From an uncultured beta proteobacterium (GTDB lineage: Bacteria > Pseudomonadota > Gammaproteobacteria > Burkholderiales > Burkholderiaceae), in contig CAJAFJ010000760.1 of the NCBI GenBank assembly GCA_903938955.1, positions 1-8,596 on the forward strand: a DNA stretch of 8,596 nucleotides, given 5' to 3'. The position numbers were made by a program, and so were the translations under genes. Positions 1 through 6,355 of the stretch are shown piece by piece (position 1 is the stretch's first letter; each line of letters opens with the position of its first letter). Below the pieces are notes generated by a model. That model was not told the DNA's origin. It saw only the letters and a program-made list of their open reading frames with translations, and made no database searches.

Positions 1-1563
1 CTCACGCAAACCGGTCTCCAGCGCTGCTCGGGCCATGACCGCGGCTTGCATTTGCGACTCATAGAACCGCACGGTGTTGCGTCCGGCGGACTTGGCCTGG
101 TACATGGCCAGTTCAGCCCGTTTTAAGGCTTCTTCGGCGTTTTCATGCTGTTCGCTACCAAACAGGGTGATGCCAATGCTGGGCGTGCTGTGCTGTAGGT
201 CGCTTCCGAGTGGGTAGGGCTGATTCAGCTTGTCAAGAATCTTTTCGCCCACGGTTTTGGCCTCGGTCGCGGATTCTTGCGCGTTGTGGTTCAGCTCCTC
301 CAAGATCACCACAAATTCATCGCTCACCGAACGCGCCACGGTGTCGCCTTCACGAACGCAGGACTTCAAGCGTTGCGCGACCTGTTGCAAGAGCAGGTCG
401 CCCATCTCATGCCCCAGGGTTTCGTTGATGGTCTTGAAGTTATCCAGGTCAACGAGCAGCACCGCGCCCTGGCGCTTGCTGCGCATGCTGGAGGCCAAGG
501 CTTGTTGCAGCCGATCTATCAGCAGGCGCCGATTGGGCAACAGGGTCAAGGGGTCGTAGTAGGCCAGTTGTTCGATTTTTTCGAGGGCTGTTTTACGGTC
601 GGTGATGTCGCGTATGTAAGCACTGAAGACCGTTCGCCCCTGCTGATCCAGCGTCGCAATGCTGATCTCGACCGGGAACTCGGTGCCATTGGCATGCAAG
701 CCGACAAGCTCCATGCGCTGGCCGATATCGGGCGACCCAAGGTGAGTCTTGTCAGCGGAGAACCACCTTGGGTGCGACTCGCGGTAGTGCGGCGGCACGA
801 TTAAATCGCTCACCTGGCGCCCTTTGGCCTGTTCAACCGAGAACCCAAAGATGCGCTCGGCCTGTAAATTCCAGTCCATCACACAGCCCAGATGATCCAT
901 GCTGATGATGGCATCCTGCGACGCATCCATCATGGACTGAATCCGGGCCATGCTTTCTTTTTGAATCTCATGCGCCAACCGGAGTTCTTGTTCGGCATGC
1001 TTGCGCTCGCCTAGCTCACGCATCAGTTGCAGGGTATTGGTTGAAAGATTGTCGTAAATGGAAAGAATGATCTCGATCAGAACTTTGGTGGACCCGCCCA
1101 TTTGCTCATGCGCGTGCTTCTTGGCGGACTCCAGCGACATGCCGGCCTGCATGGCGATGAACAGCTTGGCCATGTAACGATCATTTTCCAGAATATGCGA
1201 GGCCAGCCAGCGGGTGAGAAACGAGAGGATTTGCTCGATAACGCCTTCGACCGGCGTGGTGTTTTCTTCGCCCTTCAGTTGGATGACCGCCAACATGAAA
1301 CTGTCATGAACCGCCTTGTGGCTGGTACCCATGGGGTCATTTAGCAGGTACTCGTTCCATATCGCTTCTTCGGTCGCGAAGTGGTAAACGGCATAGTCCG
1401 CCAGCTCATCAAAAATAACGTGCAACGCAGGAACGTCGGATTGAAACGCCACATGACTGGCCAACTTGTTGATTAATTCAACCAGTTTTCTATGCTGCTC
1501 ATCGATCTTGGGAACTTCGGTATTGAAATTTTCATTCCAGGGAAAAATATCAATCGAGTCCAT
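1..1563 (-). CDS. Bacteriohemerythrin-PAS-GGDEF (probably -EAL) c-di-GMP signalling protein, partial at window edge
   Basis: A soluble sensor that should couple oxygen or redox state to cyclic di-GMP signalling. Reading from ATG 1563, 521 codons are open and run off the left edge. Residues 1-135 are a bacteriohemerythrin domain with all expected di-iron ligands visible: H24 (DEQH), H61 and E65 (HFATEE), H82 and H86 (HKAVH), H123 and D128 (HILEND). A helical linker (about 140-205) leads to a PAS domain (about 212-322, ending RDITDRK) and a GGDEF domain (about 335-500). The GGDEF domain keeps the metal-site aspartate (VDLDNFK, D372) and the inhibitory site REGD (R404-D407), but the signature is VSDEF (413-417) instead of GGDEF, so cyclase activity is unlikely. 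The last residues (ARAALETGLRE) match the GGDEF-EAL junction of the paralogue at 3110-6265, so an EAL phosphodiesterase domain probably follows outside the window. No signal peptide or membrane segment is seen. GGAAAGG five bases before ATG 1563 selects this start over the in-frame ATG at 1584. Hemerythrin-fused cyclases are a known architecture; the direction of the signal here is inference. Confidence 0.93.
   Translation of the reverse strand, partial: MDSIDIFPWNENFNTEVPKIDEQHRKLVELINKLASHVAFQSDVPALHVIFDELADYAVYHFATEEAIWNEYLLNDPMGTSHKAVHDSFMLAVIQLKGEENTTPVEGVIEQILSFLTRWLASHILENDRYMAKLFIAMQAGMSLESAKKHAHEQMGGSTKVLIEIILSIYDNLSTNTLQLMRELGERKHAEQELRLAHEIQKESMARIQSMMDASQDAIISMDHLGCVMDWNLQAERIFGFSVEQAKGRQVSDLIVPPHYRESHPRWFSADKTHLGSPDIGQRMELVGLHANGTEFPVEISIATLDQQGRTVFSAYIRDITDRKTALEKIEQLAYYDPLTLLPNRRLLIDRLQQALASSMRSKRQGAVLLVDLDNFKTINETLGHEMGDLLLQQVAQRLKSCVREGDTVARSVSDEFVVILEELNHNAQESATEAKTVGEKILDKLNQPYPLGSDLQHSTPSIGITLFGSEQHENAEEALKRAELAMYQAKSAGRNTVRFYESQMQAAVMARAALETGLRE
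313..333 (-). other. Degenerate GGDEF active-site motif (VSDEF) with compensated-frameshift signature
   Basis: The codons read CGT TCG GTG AGC GAT GAA TTT, giving R-S-V-S-D-E-F. The paralogue at 5190-5209 has CGA CTC GGT GGC GAT GAG TTT, giving R-L-G-G-D-E-F. Without gaps, six of the nine bases after the arginine codon differ. Allowing one missing C and one extra A, every base after the arginine codon aligns until the third base of the glutamate codon. The glycines of the A-site, which make room for GTP, are therefore lost while D, E and F remain. Confidence 0.85.
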
Positions 1564-1568
1564 CCAAA

Positions 1569-1575
1569 CCTTTCC
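1569..1575 (-). promoter_or_regulatory. Ribosome binding site of the hemerythrin-GGDEF gene
   Basis: On the minus strand GGAAAGG lies five bases upstream of ATG 1563. It decides the start, because the alternative in-frame ATG at 1584 lacks a comparable purine tract and would add seven residues before the usual hemerythrin N-terminus. Confidence 0.6.
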
Positions 1576-1600
1576 GTCGTTCATTCATTGCATGAATCGG

Positions 1601-1630
1601 ATTATCAGCGTCATTTGGCCAAACTGGCCA
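1601..1630 (-). promoter_or_regulatory. Possible promoter/operator region of the hemerythrin-GGDEF gene
   Basis: A GATAAT hexamer (minus strand, 1606-1601) lies about 38 bases before the start codon and resembles a -10 box. No good -35 is present at the usual spacing. In its place are a perfect 10-base palindrome TTTGGCCAAA (1614-1623) and a second TGGCCA palindrome (1625-1630), so TGGCCA occurs twice, nine bases apart. This could be an operator for an activator-dependent promoter. The rest of the 1564-1739 gap shows only short GC stems without a T-tract and nothing else I can name. Confidence 0.25.
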
Positions 1631-1739
1631 TGATGCGCAGGTCAAGCGGGGGGTATCTCTTTGCCCCACATCAAGGTTTCATCGCTGGACGGCCAGGAGC
1701 TCGCTGGCTTCAGGTCACCGTGCACACACCTAGCACGCC

Positions 1740-2264
1740 TTACAGCGGATGCTCGGTATAAAACTTGCCGCCGTGGTAGAGCAGGGGGGAGGCGTCTGCG
1801 CGGTGGGTGCAGCGCTCGACCTCGCCGACAAAAATCACATGGTCGCCTTCGCTATAACGGCTGCGGTTAAAGCACTCAAACGAGGCGGCAGCACCCGCCA
1901 GCAGCGGCGCGCCGCCCACGCCTTCAACGAATTCCACGTCGGCAAAGCGGTCCACGCCCTTGGCGGCAAAGCGCAGGGCCAGTTCTTTCTGGTCGGCGCC
2001 CAGGATGTTGATGGCGTAGTGTGAGCCCGCGCTGAACGCCGGCATGGAGGCGGCCGCCTGTGACAGGCTCCACAGCACCAGCGGCGGCTCCAGCGACACC
2101 GCGTTAAAAGAGTTGGCGGTGAGCCCGACCAACTCGCCCTCGGCCGTGCGGGCGGTCACGATGGTGACGCCGGTGGCAAACATGCCCAGGGCGCTACGGA
2201 ACTCGGGCGAGGAAAAGTTGGGGGCTTGCGCCTTCAGGCGCGTATCAGTCAAAGTCATGGGCAC
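1740..2264 (-). CDS. Flavin reductase-like, FMN-binding domain protein
   Basis: Member of the short-chain flavin reductase-like family (split-barrel FMN-binding fold), cytoplasmic. Relatives reduce free FMN or FAD with NAD(P)H and hand the flavin to a partner monooxygenase. At 174 residues it has the usual family length. Family landmarks in order are GMFATGVTIVT (27-37), GLTANSFNAVSLEPPLVLWSL (47-67, the FMN-phosphate region), AINILGADQKELALRFA (84-100) with the typical N-I-L and Q-x-x-L-A, DHVIFVGEVE (141-150), and the C-terminal PLLYHGGKFY (160-169). No signal peptide. The reading starts at GTG 2264, with ATG 2258 two codons later equally possible; neither has a convincing Shine-Dalgarno. 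It lies 15 bases after the thiol oxidoreductase stop and is probably cotranscribed or translationally coupled. No partner monooxygenase is encoded in the window, so the substrate is unknown. The fold assignment is firm; the specific reaction is not. Confidence 0.9.
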   Translation of the reverse strand: MPMTLTDTRLKAQAPNFSSPEFRSALGMFATGVTIVTARTAEGELVGLTANSFNAVSLEPPLVLWSLSQAAASMPAFSAGSHYAINILGADQKELALRFAAKGVDRFADVEFVEGVGGAPLLAGAAASFECFNRSRYSEGDHVIFVGEVERCTHRADASPLLYHGGKFYTEHPL

Positions 2265-2279
2265 AATTTAACCGAGTTT

Positions 2280-2939
2280 TCAGTCGCGCTTGGTGACGGC
2301 CTGCTGCATGGCGCCCAGCAGGGTGGCTGGGTCATGGGCGCCGGCCACGCTCAGCTTCTGGTTGAAGATGAAAAAAGGCACGGCCGTCATGCCCAGGCGC
2401 CGGATGTTGGCGTCGGCCTGCGACACCACTTCGAGATGCTCGGGGTCGGTGATGAAGGTGCGGGCATCCTCGCCGTTGAGGCCGGCTTCTTCGGCGATTT
2501 CAGCCAGCACATCGGGGCTGCCGATCTGGCGGTTTTCGACAAAGTAAGCCTGAAACAAGCGTTCCTGCAGGTCGCTCACGTTGGCATCGCCGGCTTGGGC
2601 AAAGGCAATCAGGGCGTGGGCGGCCAGCGTGTTGGGCTGCGTGGTGATGCCGTCGATGTTCAGCGTCAGCCCCACGGCCTGGCCCGCCGCGCGCACTTGC
2701 TCGTAAATCGCGGCGGCCTTCTCGGGGCCGCCAAACTTGTCTTCGAGGTATTGCTTGCGCGGTATGCCCTGGGCGGGCAGGTCCGGGTTGAGCTGAAACG
2801 GGTGCCAGCGGATCACCACGTTGGGCAAATCAGCGGCTTCGGGCAAGGCCAGGGCGGCCTCCAGTTTGCGTTTGCCGATGTAGCACCAGGGGCAGACGAT
2901 ATCCGACACAATATCAATGGTCAAAGTAGGTGAATTCAT
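2280..2939 (-). CDS. FrnE-like DsbA-family oxidoreductase
   Basis: A 219-residue thioredoxin-fold protein of the DsbA/FrnE group. The N-terminal strand is followed by SDIVCPWCYIG (12-22), the FrnE-type signature with the redox pair C16-x-x-C19. A helical insertion contains the family-typical NT-x-x-AH (103-108), and the cis-proline lies in the MTAVPFFIFN segment (P188). The C-terminus has SVAGAHDP (197-204). No signal peptide precedes the fold, so it should act in the cytoplasm, unlike periplasmic DsbA. Relatives are annotated as polyketide-biosynthesis FrnE proteins or 2-hydroxychromene-2-carboxylate isomerase-like proteins; the CPWC motif favours thiol-disulfide chemistry. The frame is open upstream to 3119, but those 60 residues are low-complexity and outside the fold, so ATG 2939 is chosen. 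No clear Shine-Dalgarno precedes it. It heads a probable two-gene unit with the flavin reductase 15 bases downstream. The natural substrate cannot be told from the sequence. Confidence 0.92.
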   Translation of the reverse strand: MNSPTLTIDIVSDIVCPWCYIGKRKLEAALALPEAADLPNVVIRWHPFQLNPDLPAQGIPRKQYLEDKFGGPEKAAAIYEQVRAAGQAVGLTLNIDGITTQPNTLAAHALIAFAQAGDANVSDLQERLFQAYFVENRQIGSPDVLAEIAEEAGLNGEDARTFITDPEHLEVVSQADANIRRLGMTAVPFFIFNQKLSVAGAHDPATLLGAMQQAVTKRD

Positions 2940-2945
2940 GGCTAA

Positions 2946-2951
2946 ATTGTA
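2946..2951 (-). promoter_or_regulatory. Possible -10 element for the FrnE-like gene, implying a leaderless or very short-leader transcript
   Basis: TACAAT (minus strand, 2951-2946) matches five of six consensus -10 bases and ends six bases before ATG 2939, so transcription would start almost at the start codon. The matching -35 is poor: at 16-18 base spacing nothing resembles TTGACA. The absence of a Shine-Dalgarno fits a leaderless message, but the call is weak. Confidence 0.25.
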
Positions 2952-3014
2952 GGTGGCGTGCCTCTGACCAGTGCGGCCATCCTTAAATGAGCCACCACGC
3001 TGAACGGGCATCGC

Positions 3015-3020
3015 TATACT
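3015..3020 (+). promoter_or_regulatory. Possible -10 element for the dCache-PAS-GGDEF-EAL gene
   Basis: TATACT in the divergent intergenic region matches five of six consensus -10 bases and would give a leader of roughly 80 bases before ATG 3110. No clear -35 is seen 16-18 bases upstream, so it may need an activator. The intergenic region 2940-3109 must hold promoters for both directions. Confidence 0.3.
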
Positions 3021-3109
3021 GAAAACAGGGGAGACATGACGGCGCGGGCATTGATCTGCGCAGCCCAAGGGAAGACACGCTTTTCTTATTATTCTGGATT
3101 GATCCCAGC

Positions 3110-6100
3110 ATGGCATCACCGGTATTTCAGCCGCAGTCGCTCAAGTTCAGAATCACCTTCACGACCCTGGTCATTTTCGTGGTGAGTCTGTGGTCGCTGT
3201 CGATCTACGCCAGCCGCATGTTGCGTCAGGACATGCAAACTCTGTTGGGACAACAGCAATTTGCCTCGGTGTCGCTGATTGCCACCGGGCTGAACGAGGA
3301 GCTGGACGATCGCCTGCGGGCGCTTGAAACCCTCGCCGCCGCCGTGACACCGGCCAGCATGCGCCAGCCCGCCGCGCTGCAAGACATATTGGAGCAGCGC
3401 CCCTTTATTCAACAACTCTTTAACGCCGGCATTTTCATTACCGACATCAAGGGCACGGCGCTGGCCGATGTGCCGCGCTCGGCCGGTCGCGTCGGGGTGA
3501 ATTACATGGACCGGGAATCCGTTTCGAGTCCGCTCAAAGACGGTCGCCCGCACATCGGCCGGCCGGCGATGGGTAAAAAATTGGAAGCCCCCGTTTTCAG
3601 CCTGACGGTGCCGCTGTGGGATGGCAAGGGCCAGTTGATGGGCGTCCTGGTGGGCACGATCAACCTGGGCCTGCCTAATTTTCTGGACAAAATCATGAAC
3701 GGCCAGAACCGCAAAACTGGCGGCTTTTGGCTGATGGCGCCGCAGCACCAGTTGTTTGTCACCGCCACGGACAAGCGCCTCACCATGCAGCGGCTCCCGG
3801 AGTCGGGCCAGAATGTGATGCTGGACAAATTCCGCCAGGGCTATGAAGGCTACGGCATCGCCCTGAATGCCCAAGGAGTGGAAGAGCTCACCGCCGCCAA
3901 AAAAATCCCGATTGCCGGCTGGATCATGGTCGCCGTGCTCCCGGCCGACGAGGCGTTTGCGCCGATCCACGCGATGCAGCAGCGTATGTGGCTGGCCACC
4001 GTGTTGCTGACCCTGCTGGCCGGGGGCTTCACCTGGTGGACGACCGCCCGCATGCTCCGGCGCCAACTCATGCCCGTGCTGGCGGCGGCCAGCGCCGTCA
4101 ACAGCATGGCCGATGCCAATTTGCCGCCCCAGCCCTTGCAGGTGGACCCGCAGGACGAAATCGCTGAGCTGATTAGTGGCTTTAACCGGCTGCTGGCCAG
4201 CTCGGGCCAGCGCGAGGCCTTGCTCAAGCAGATTTTTGACACCTCCAGCGTGGCTATCTTTCTGGTTGGCAAAGACGGGCGCATCATGCAGGCCAACAAG
4301 TGCATGGCCGAGATGTTTGGCTGGCCGCAAGCCGCGCTGGACGGCATGGCTTACGCTGATCTGGTGCATCCGTCGGAGCGCGAGGTGGCGCACCAGAAAA
4401 TGCTGGCTTTGCTGGACAGTCAAATCCAGTCGGTCGATGTCGAGCGCCGTTACTGGCGCGCCGACCAGCGCGAATTTTGGGGCCACCTGACCGGCCAGCG
4501 CTTTGTCGATGCCAACGGCGACGACCGTGGTCTGGTGGGCGTGATTGCCGACATCAGCCAGCGCCGCCAGGCCGAGGCCGAGCTGCACATTGTGGCCACC
4601 GCGTTTGAGTCACAGCAAGGCATCGCCATCACCGATACCCAGCGCGTGATCCTGCGCGTCAACAAGGCCTTCACCGACATCACCGGCTACACGGCCGCCG
4701 AAGCGGTGGGGCAAAACCCGCGCATGCTCAGCTCCGGCCGTCACGATGCCGCCTTTTATGTCGCCATGTGGGACAGCATTGCGCGGCAAGGCAAATGGCA
4801 GGGCGAAATCTGGAACCGGCACAAGAATGGCGATGTGTTCCCGGAGTGGCTCACCATCACGGCGGTCAAAAATAGTGCCGGTCAAATCACCCACTATGTC
4901 GCCACCTTCAGCGATATCAGCGACCGCAAGGCGGCCGAGGAGCAGATCAAGCGCCTGGCATTTTTCGACCCCCTGACGCAGCTGCCCAACCGGCGCCTGC
5001 TGATGGACCGGTTGGAGCAGGCACTGGCCAGCAGCACCCGCTACGCCCGCAAAGGCGCCTTGCTGTTTGTCGATCTGGACAACTTCAAGACCATCAACGA
5101 CACGCTGGGCCATGACAAGGGCGACTTGTTGTTGCAGCAGGTCGCCCAGCGCCTGAGCCACTGCACCCGCGAAGGCGACACCGTGGCGCGACTCGGTGGC
5201 GATGAGTTTGTGGTGATGCTGGAAAACCTGGGCGAAAACGTGCTGGAGGCCGCCACCCAGGCCGAAGCCGTGGGCGACAAAATTCTGGCCGCACTCAACC
5301 AACCCTACCCACTGGCTGGGGATGCGCAACGCAGCACGCCCAGCATTGGTATCACCCTGTTTGGTGACCGGCCAGAAGGCATTGATGAGCCCCTGAAGCG
5401 GGCCGATCTGGCGATGTACCAGGCCAAGGCCGCCGGGCGCAACACGCTGCGTTTTTTTGACCCGCAGATGCAGGCCGTGGTCTCGGCCCGGGCGGCGCTG
5501 GAGACCGGCTTGCGCGAGGCCGTGACCCAACAACAATTTGTGCTCTATTACCAGCCGCAAGTGGTCGGCAAGCACGCGATCGTCGGGGCGGAAGCGCTGG
5601 TGCGCTGGCTGCATCCGCAGCGCGGTTTGGTGCCGCCCGCCGAATTTATCGGGCTGGCCGAAGACACCGGGCTGATCTTTGCGCTGGGCCATTGGGTGAT
5701 GGAGACGGCCTGCACCCAGTTGGCGTGCTGGGCCACGCAGCCGTCCATGGCCGACCTCACGCTGGCGGTGAATGTCAGCGCCCGGCAGTTTCACCAGCAC
5801 GATTTTGTGCAGCAGGTGCAGGCGGTGCTGGCGCAGACCGGCGCCAACCCGCACCGGCTCAAACTGGAACTGACCGAGAGTTTGCTGGTGACCCATGTGG
5901 AAGACGTGATTGCCAAGATGACGGCGCTGAAACAGCTCGGTGTCGGCTTCTCGCTGGACGACTTTGGCACCGGGTTCTCATCGCTGTCCTACCTCAAGCG
6001 CCTGCCGCTGGACCAGCTGAAAATTGACCAGGGCTTTGTGCGCGACATTCTGCTGGACGCCAACGACGCCGCCATCTCCAAAATGGTGGTGGCGCTGGCC

Positions 6101-6265
6101 GACACCCTGGGGCTGAGTGTGATTGCCGAAGGGGTGGAGACCGAGGCACAGCGCGATTTTCTGGCCGGACAGGGCTGCTACGCTTACCAGGGTTACCTGT
6201 GCAGCCGGCCGCTGCCACTGACTGATTTTGAGGCGTTTGTCGCCCGGGATTCACAAAAATCTTAA
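3110..6265 (+). CDS. Membrane dCache-HAMP-PAS-PAS-GGDEF-EAL dual c-di-GMP cyclase/phosphodiesterase
   Basis: A complete 1051-residue inner-membrane sensor that should make and/or break cyclic di-GMP in response to a periplasmic ligand. TM1 is about 15-34. The periplasmic domain (about 40-285) has dCache features such as NYMDRES (131-137) and VPLWDGKGQLMGVLVGTINL (167-186). TM2 is about 293-311. A HAMP-like segment (about 312-365, DEIAEL...FNRLL) leads to PAS1 (about 372-488) and PAS2 (about 493-607, GYTAAEAVGQNPRMLSSG). The GGDEF domain (about 615-785) is intact: D655, inhibitory REGD (687-690), GGDEF (696-700). The EAL domain (about 800-1045) keeps EAL (828-830), N888, E920/E923 (LELTES), DDFGTG (950-955), K971/D973, EGVE (1007-1010) and QGYL (1027-1030), so both activities look possible; many such hybrids run mainly as phosphodiesterases. 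The amino-acid-binding R-x-WY motif of some dCache domains is not seen. ATG 3110 is the only good start after the in-frame stop at 3020, although its Shine-Dalgarno is weak. Confidence 0.96.
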   Translation: MASPVFQPQSLKFRITFTTLVIFVVSLWSLSIYASRMLRQDMQTLLGQQQFASVSLIATGLNEELDDRLRALETLAAAVTPASMRQPAALQDILEQRPFIQQLFNAGIFITDIKGTALADVPRSAGRVGVNYMDRESVSSPLKDGRPHIGRPAMGKKLEAPVFSLTVPLWDGKGQLMGVLVGTINLGLPNFLDKIMNGQNRKTGGFWLMAPQHQLFVTATDKRLTMQRLPESGQNVMLDKFRQGYEGYGIALNAQGVEELTAAKKIPIAGWIMVAVLPADEAFAPIHAMQQRMWLATVLLTLLAGGFTWWTTARMLRRQLMPVLAAASAVNSMADANLPPQPLQVDPQDEIAELISGFNRLLASSGQREALLKQIFDTSSVAIFLVGKDGRIMQANKCMAEMFGWPQAALDGMAYADLVHPSEREVAHQKMLALLDSQIQSVDVERRYWRADQREFWGHLTGQRFVDANGDDRGLVGVIADISQRRQAEAELHIVATAFESQQGIAITDTQRVILRVNKAFTDITGYTAAEAVGQNPRMLSSGRHDAAFYVAMWDSIARQGKWQGEIWNRHKNGDVFPEWLTITAVKNSAGQITHYVATFSDISDRKAAEEQIKRLAFFDPLTQLPNRRLLMDRLEQALASSTRYARKGALLFVDLDNFKTINDTLGHDKGDLLLQQVAQRLSHCTREGDTVARLGGDEFVVMLENLGENVLEAATQAEAVGDKILAALNQPYPLAGDAQRSTPSIGITLFGDRPEGIDEPLKRADLAMYQAKAAGRNTLRFFDPQMQAVVSARAALETGLREAVTQQQFVLYYQPQVVGKHAIVGAEALVRWLHPQRGLVPPAEFIGLAEDTGLIFALGHWVMETACTQLACWATQPSMADLTLAVNVSARQFHQHDFVQQVQAVLAQTGANPHRLKLELTESLLVTHVEDVIAKMTALKQLGVGFSLDDFGTGFSSLSYLKRLPLDQLKIDQGFVRDILLDANDAAISKMVVALADTLGLSVIAEGVETEAQRDFLAGQGCYAYQGYLCSRPLPLTDFEAFVARDSQKS
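4925..5518 (+). repeat. GGDEF segment paralogous (inverted) to 1-597
   Basis: Residues 606-803 of this protein align with residues 323-521 of the hemerythrin protein with a single one-residue gap, from the RK...DPLT...LPNRRLL start through the ARAALETGLRE linker. Long identical stretches include NFKTIN, GDLLLQQVAQRL, REGDTVAR and STPSIGITLFG. At the DNA level there are perfect 20-base matches, for example the one ending just before the signature (GAAGGCGACACCGTGGCGCG). This is a duplicated cyclase module in opposite orientation. The copy here has an intact GGDEF; the copy at the left has VSDEF. Confidence 0.85.
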
Positions 6266-6338
6266 GCTTGTGCATATCAAATAACCGGCTCACCCGCCTA
6301 AACTAGGTCTTACCCGCTACGACTTGCCTAGCGTCATT

Positions 6339-6343
6339 GAAGG
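6339..6343 (+). promoter_or_regulatory. Probable ribosome binding site of the histidine kinase gene
   Basis: GAAGG lies 12 bases before ATG 6356, longer than the usual 5-9, so initiation may be modest. No closer purine-rich tract or alternative in-frame start is seen. The 6266-6355 spacer also has two ACCCGC copies 20 bases apart (6292 and 6312) and no hairpin with a T-tract, so read-through from the upstream gene is plausible. Confidence 0.4.
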
Positions 6344-6355
6344 TCCGATCACGCC

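Noticed and set aside
277..804. Plus-strand open frame opposite the PAS-GGDEF part of the hemerythrin protein
   Set aside because: The minus strand carries clear PAS and GGDEF sequence in one continuous frame.
1643..1738. Possible rho-independent terminators after the flavin reductase (short stems such as GCCAG/CTGGC at 1692-1708)
   Set aside because: Stems of four to five pairs and no following T-tract on the minus strand.
2226..2933. Plus-strand open frame of 235 codons opposite the FrnE-like gene
   Set aside because: The minus strand has the CPWC motif and full thioredoxin-like fold; this frame is its composition shadow.
2942..2980. Twelve-codon leader frame (MAALVRGTPPTI) ending two bases before the FrnE-like start on the minus strand
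   Set aside because: Its AAGG directly abuts the ATG, too close to serve as a Shine-Dalgarno, and such short frames are common by chance.
2940..3119. N-terminal extension of the FrnE-like protein by 60 residues
   Set aside because: The extension shows no signal peptide or conserved sequence, and the family fold begins right after ATG 2939.
3116..4588. Minus-strand open frame (490 codons) opposite the dCache/PAS part
   Set aside because: Same antisense composition artefact; the plus strand has coherent membrane and PAS segments.
4610..5896. Long minus-strand open frame (428 codons) opposite the GGDEF-EAL gene
   Set aside because: It mirrors the G/C-ending codons of the sense gene, is rich in H, Q, G, R and V without any recognisable domain, and the plus strand has intact catalytic motifs throughout.
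6266..6355. Terminator between the GGDEF-EAL gene and the kinase gene
   Set aside because: Only a tiny CCTA/TAGG hairpin without a T-tract is present.
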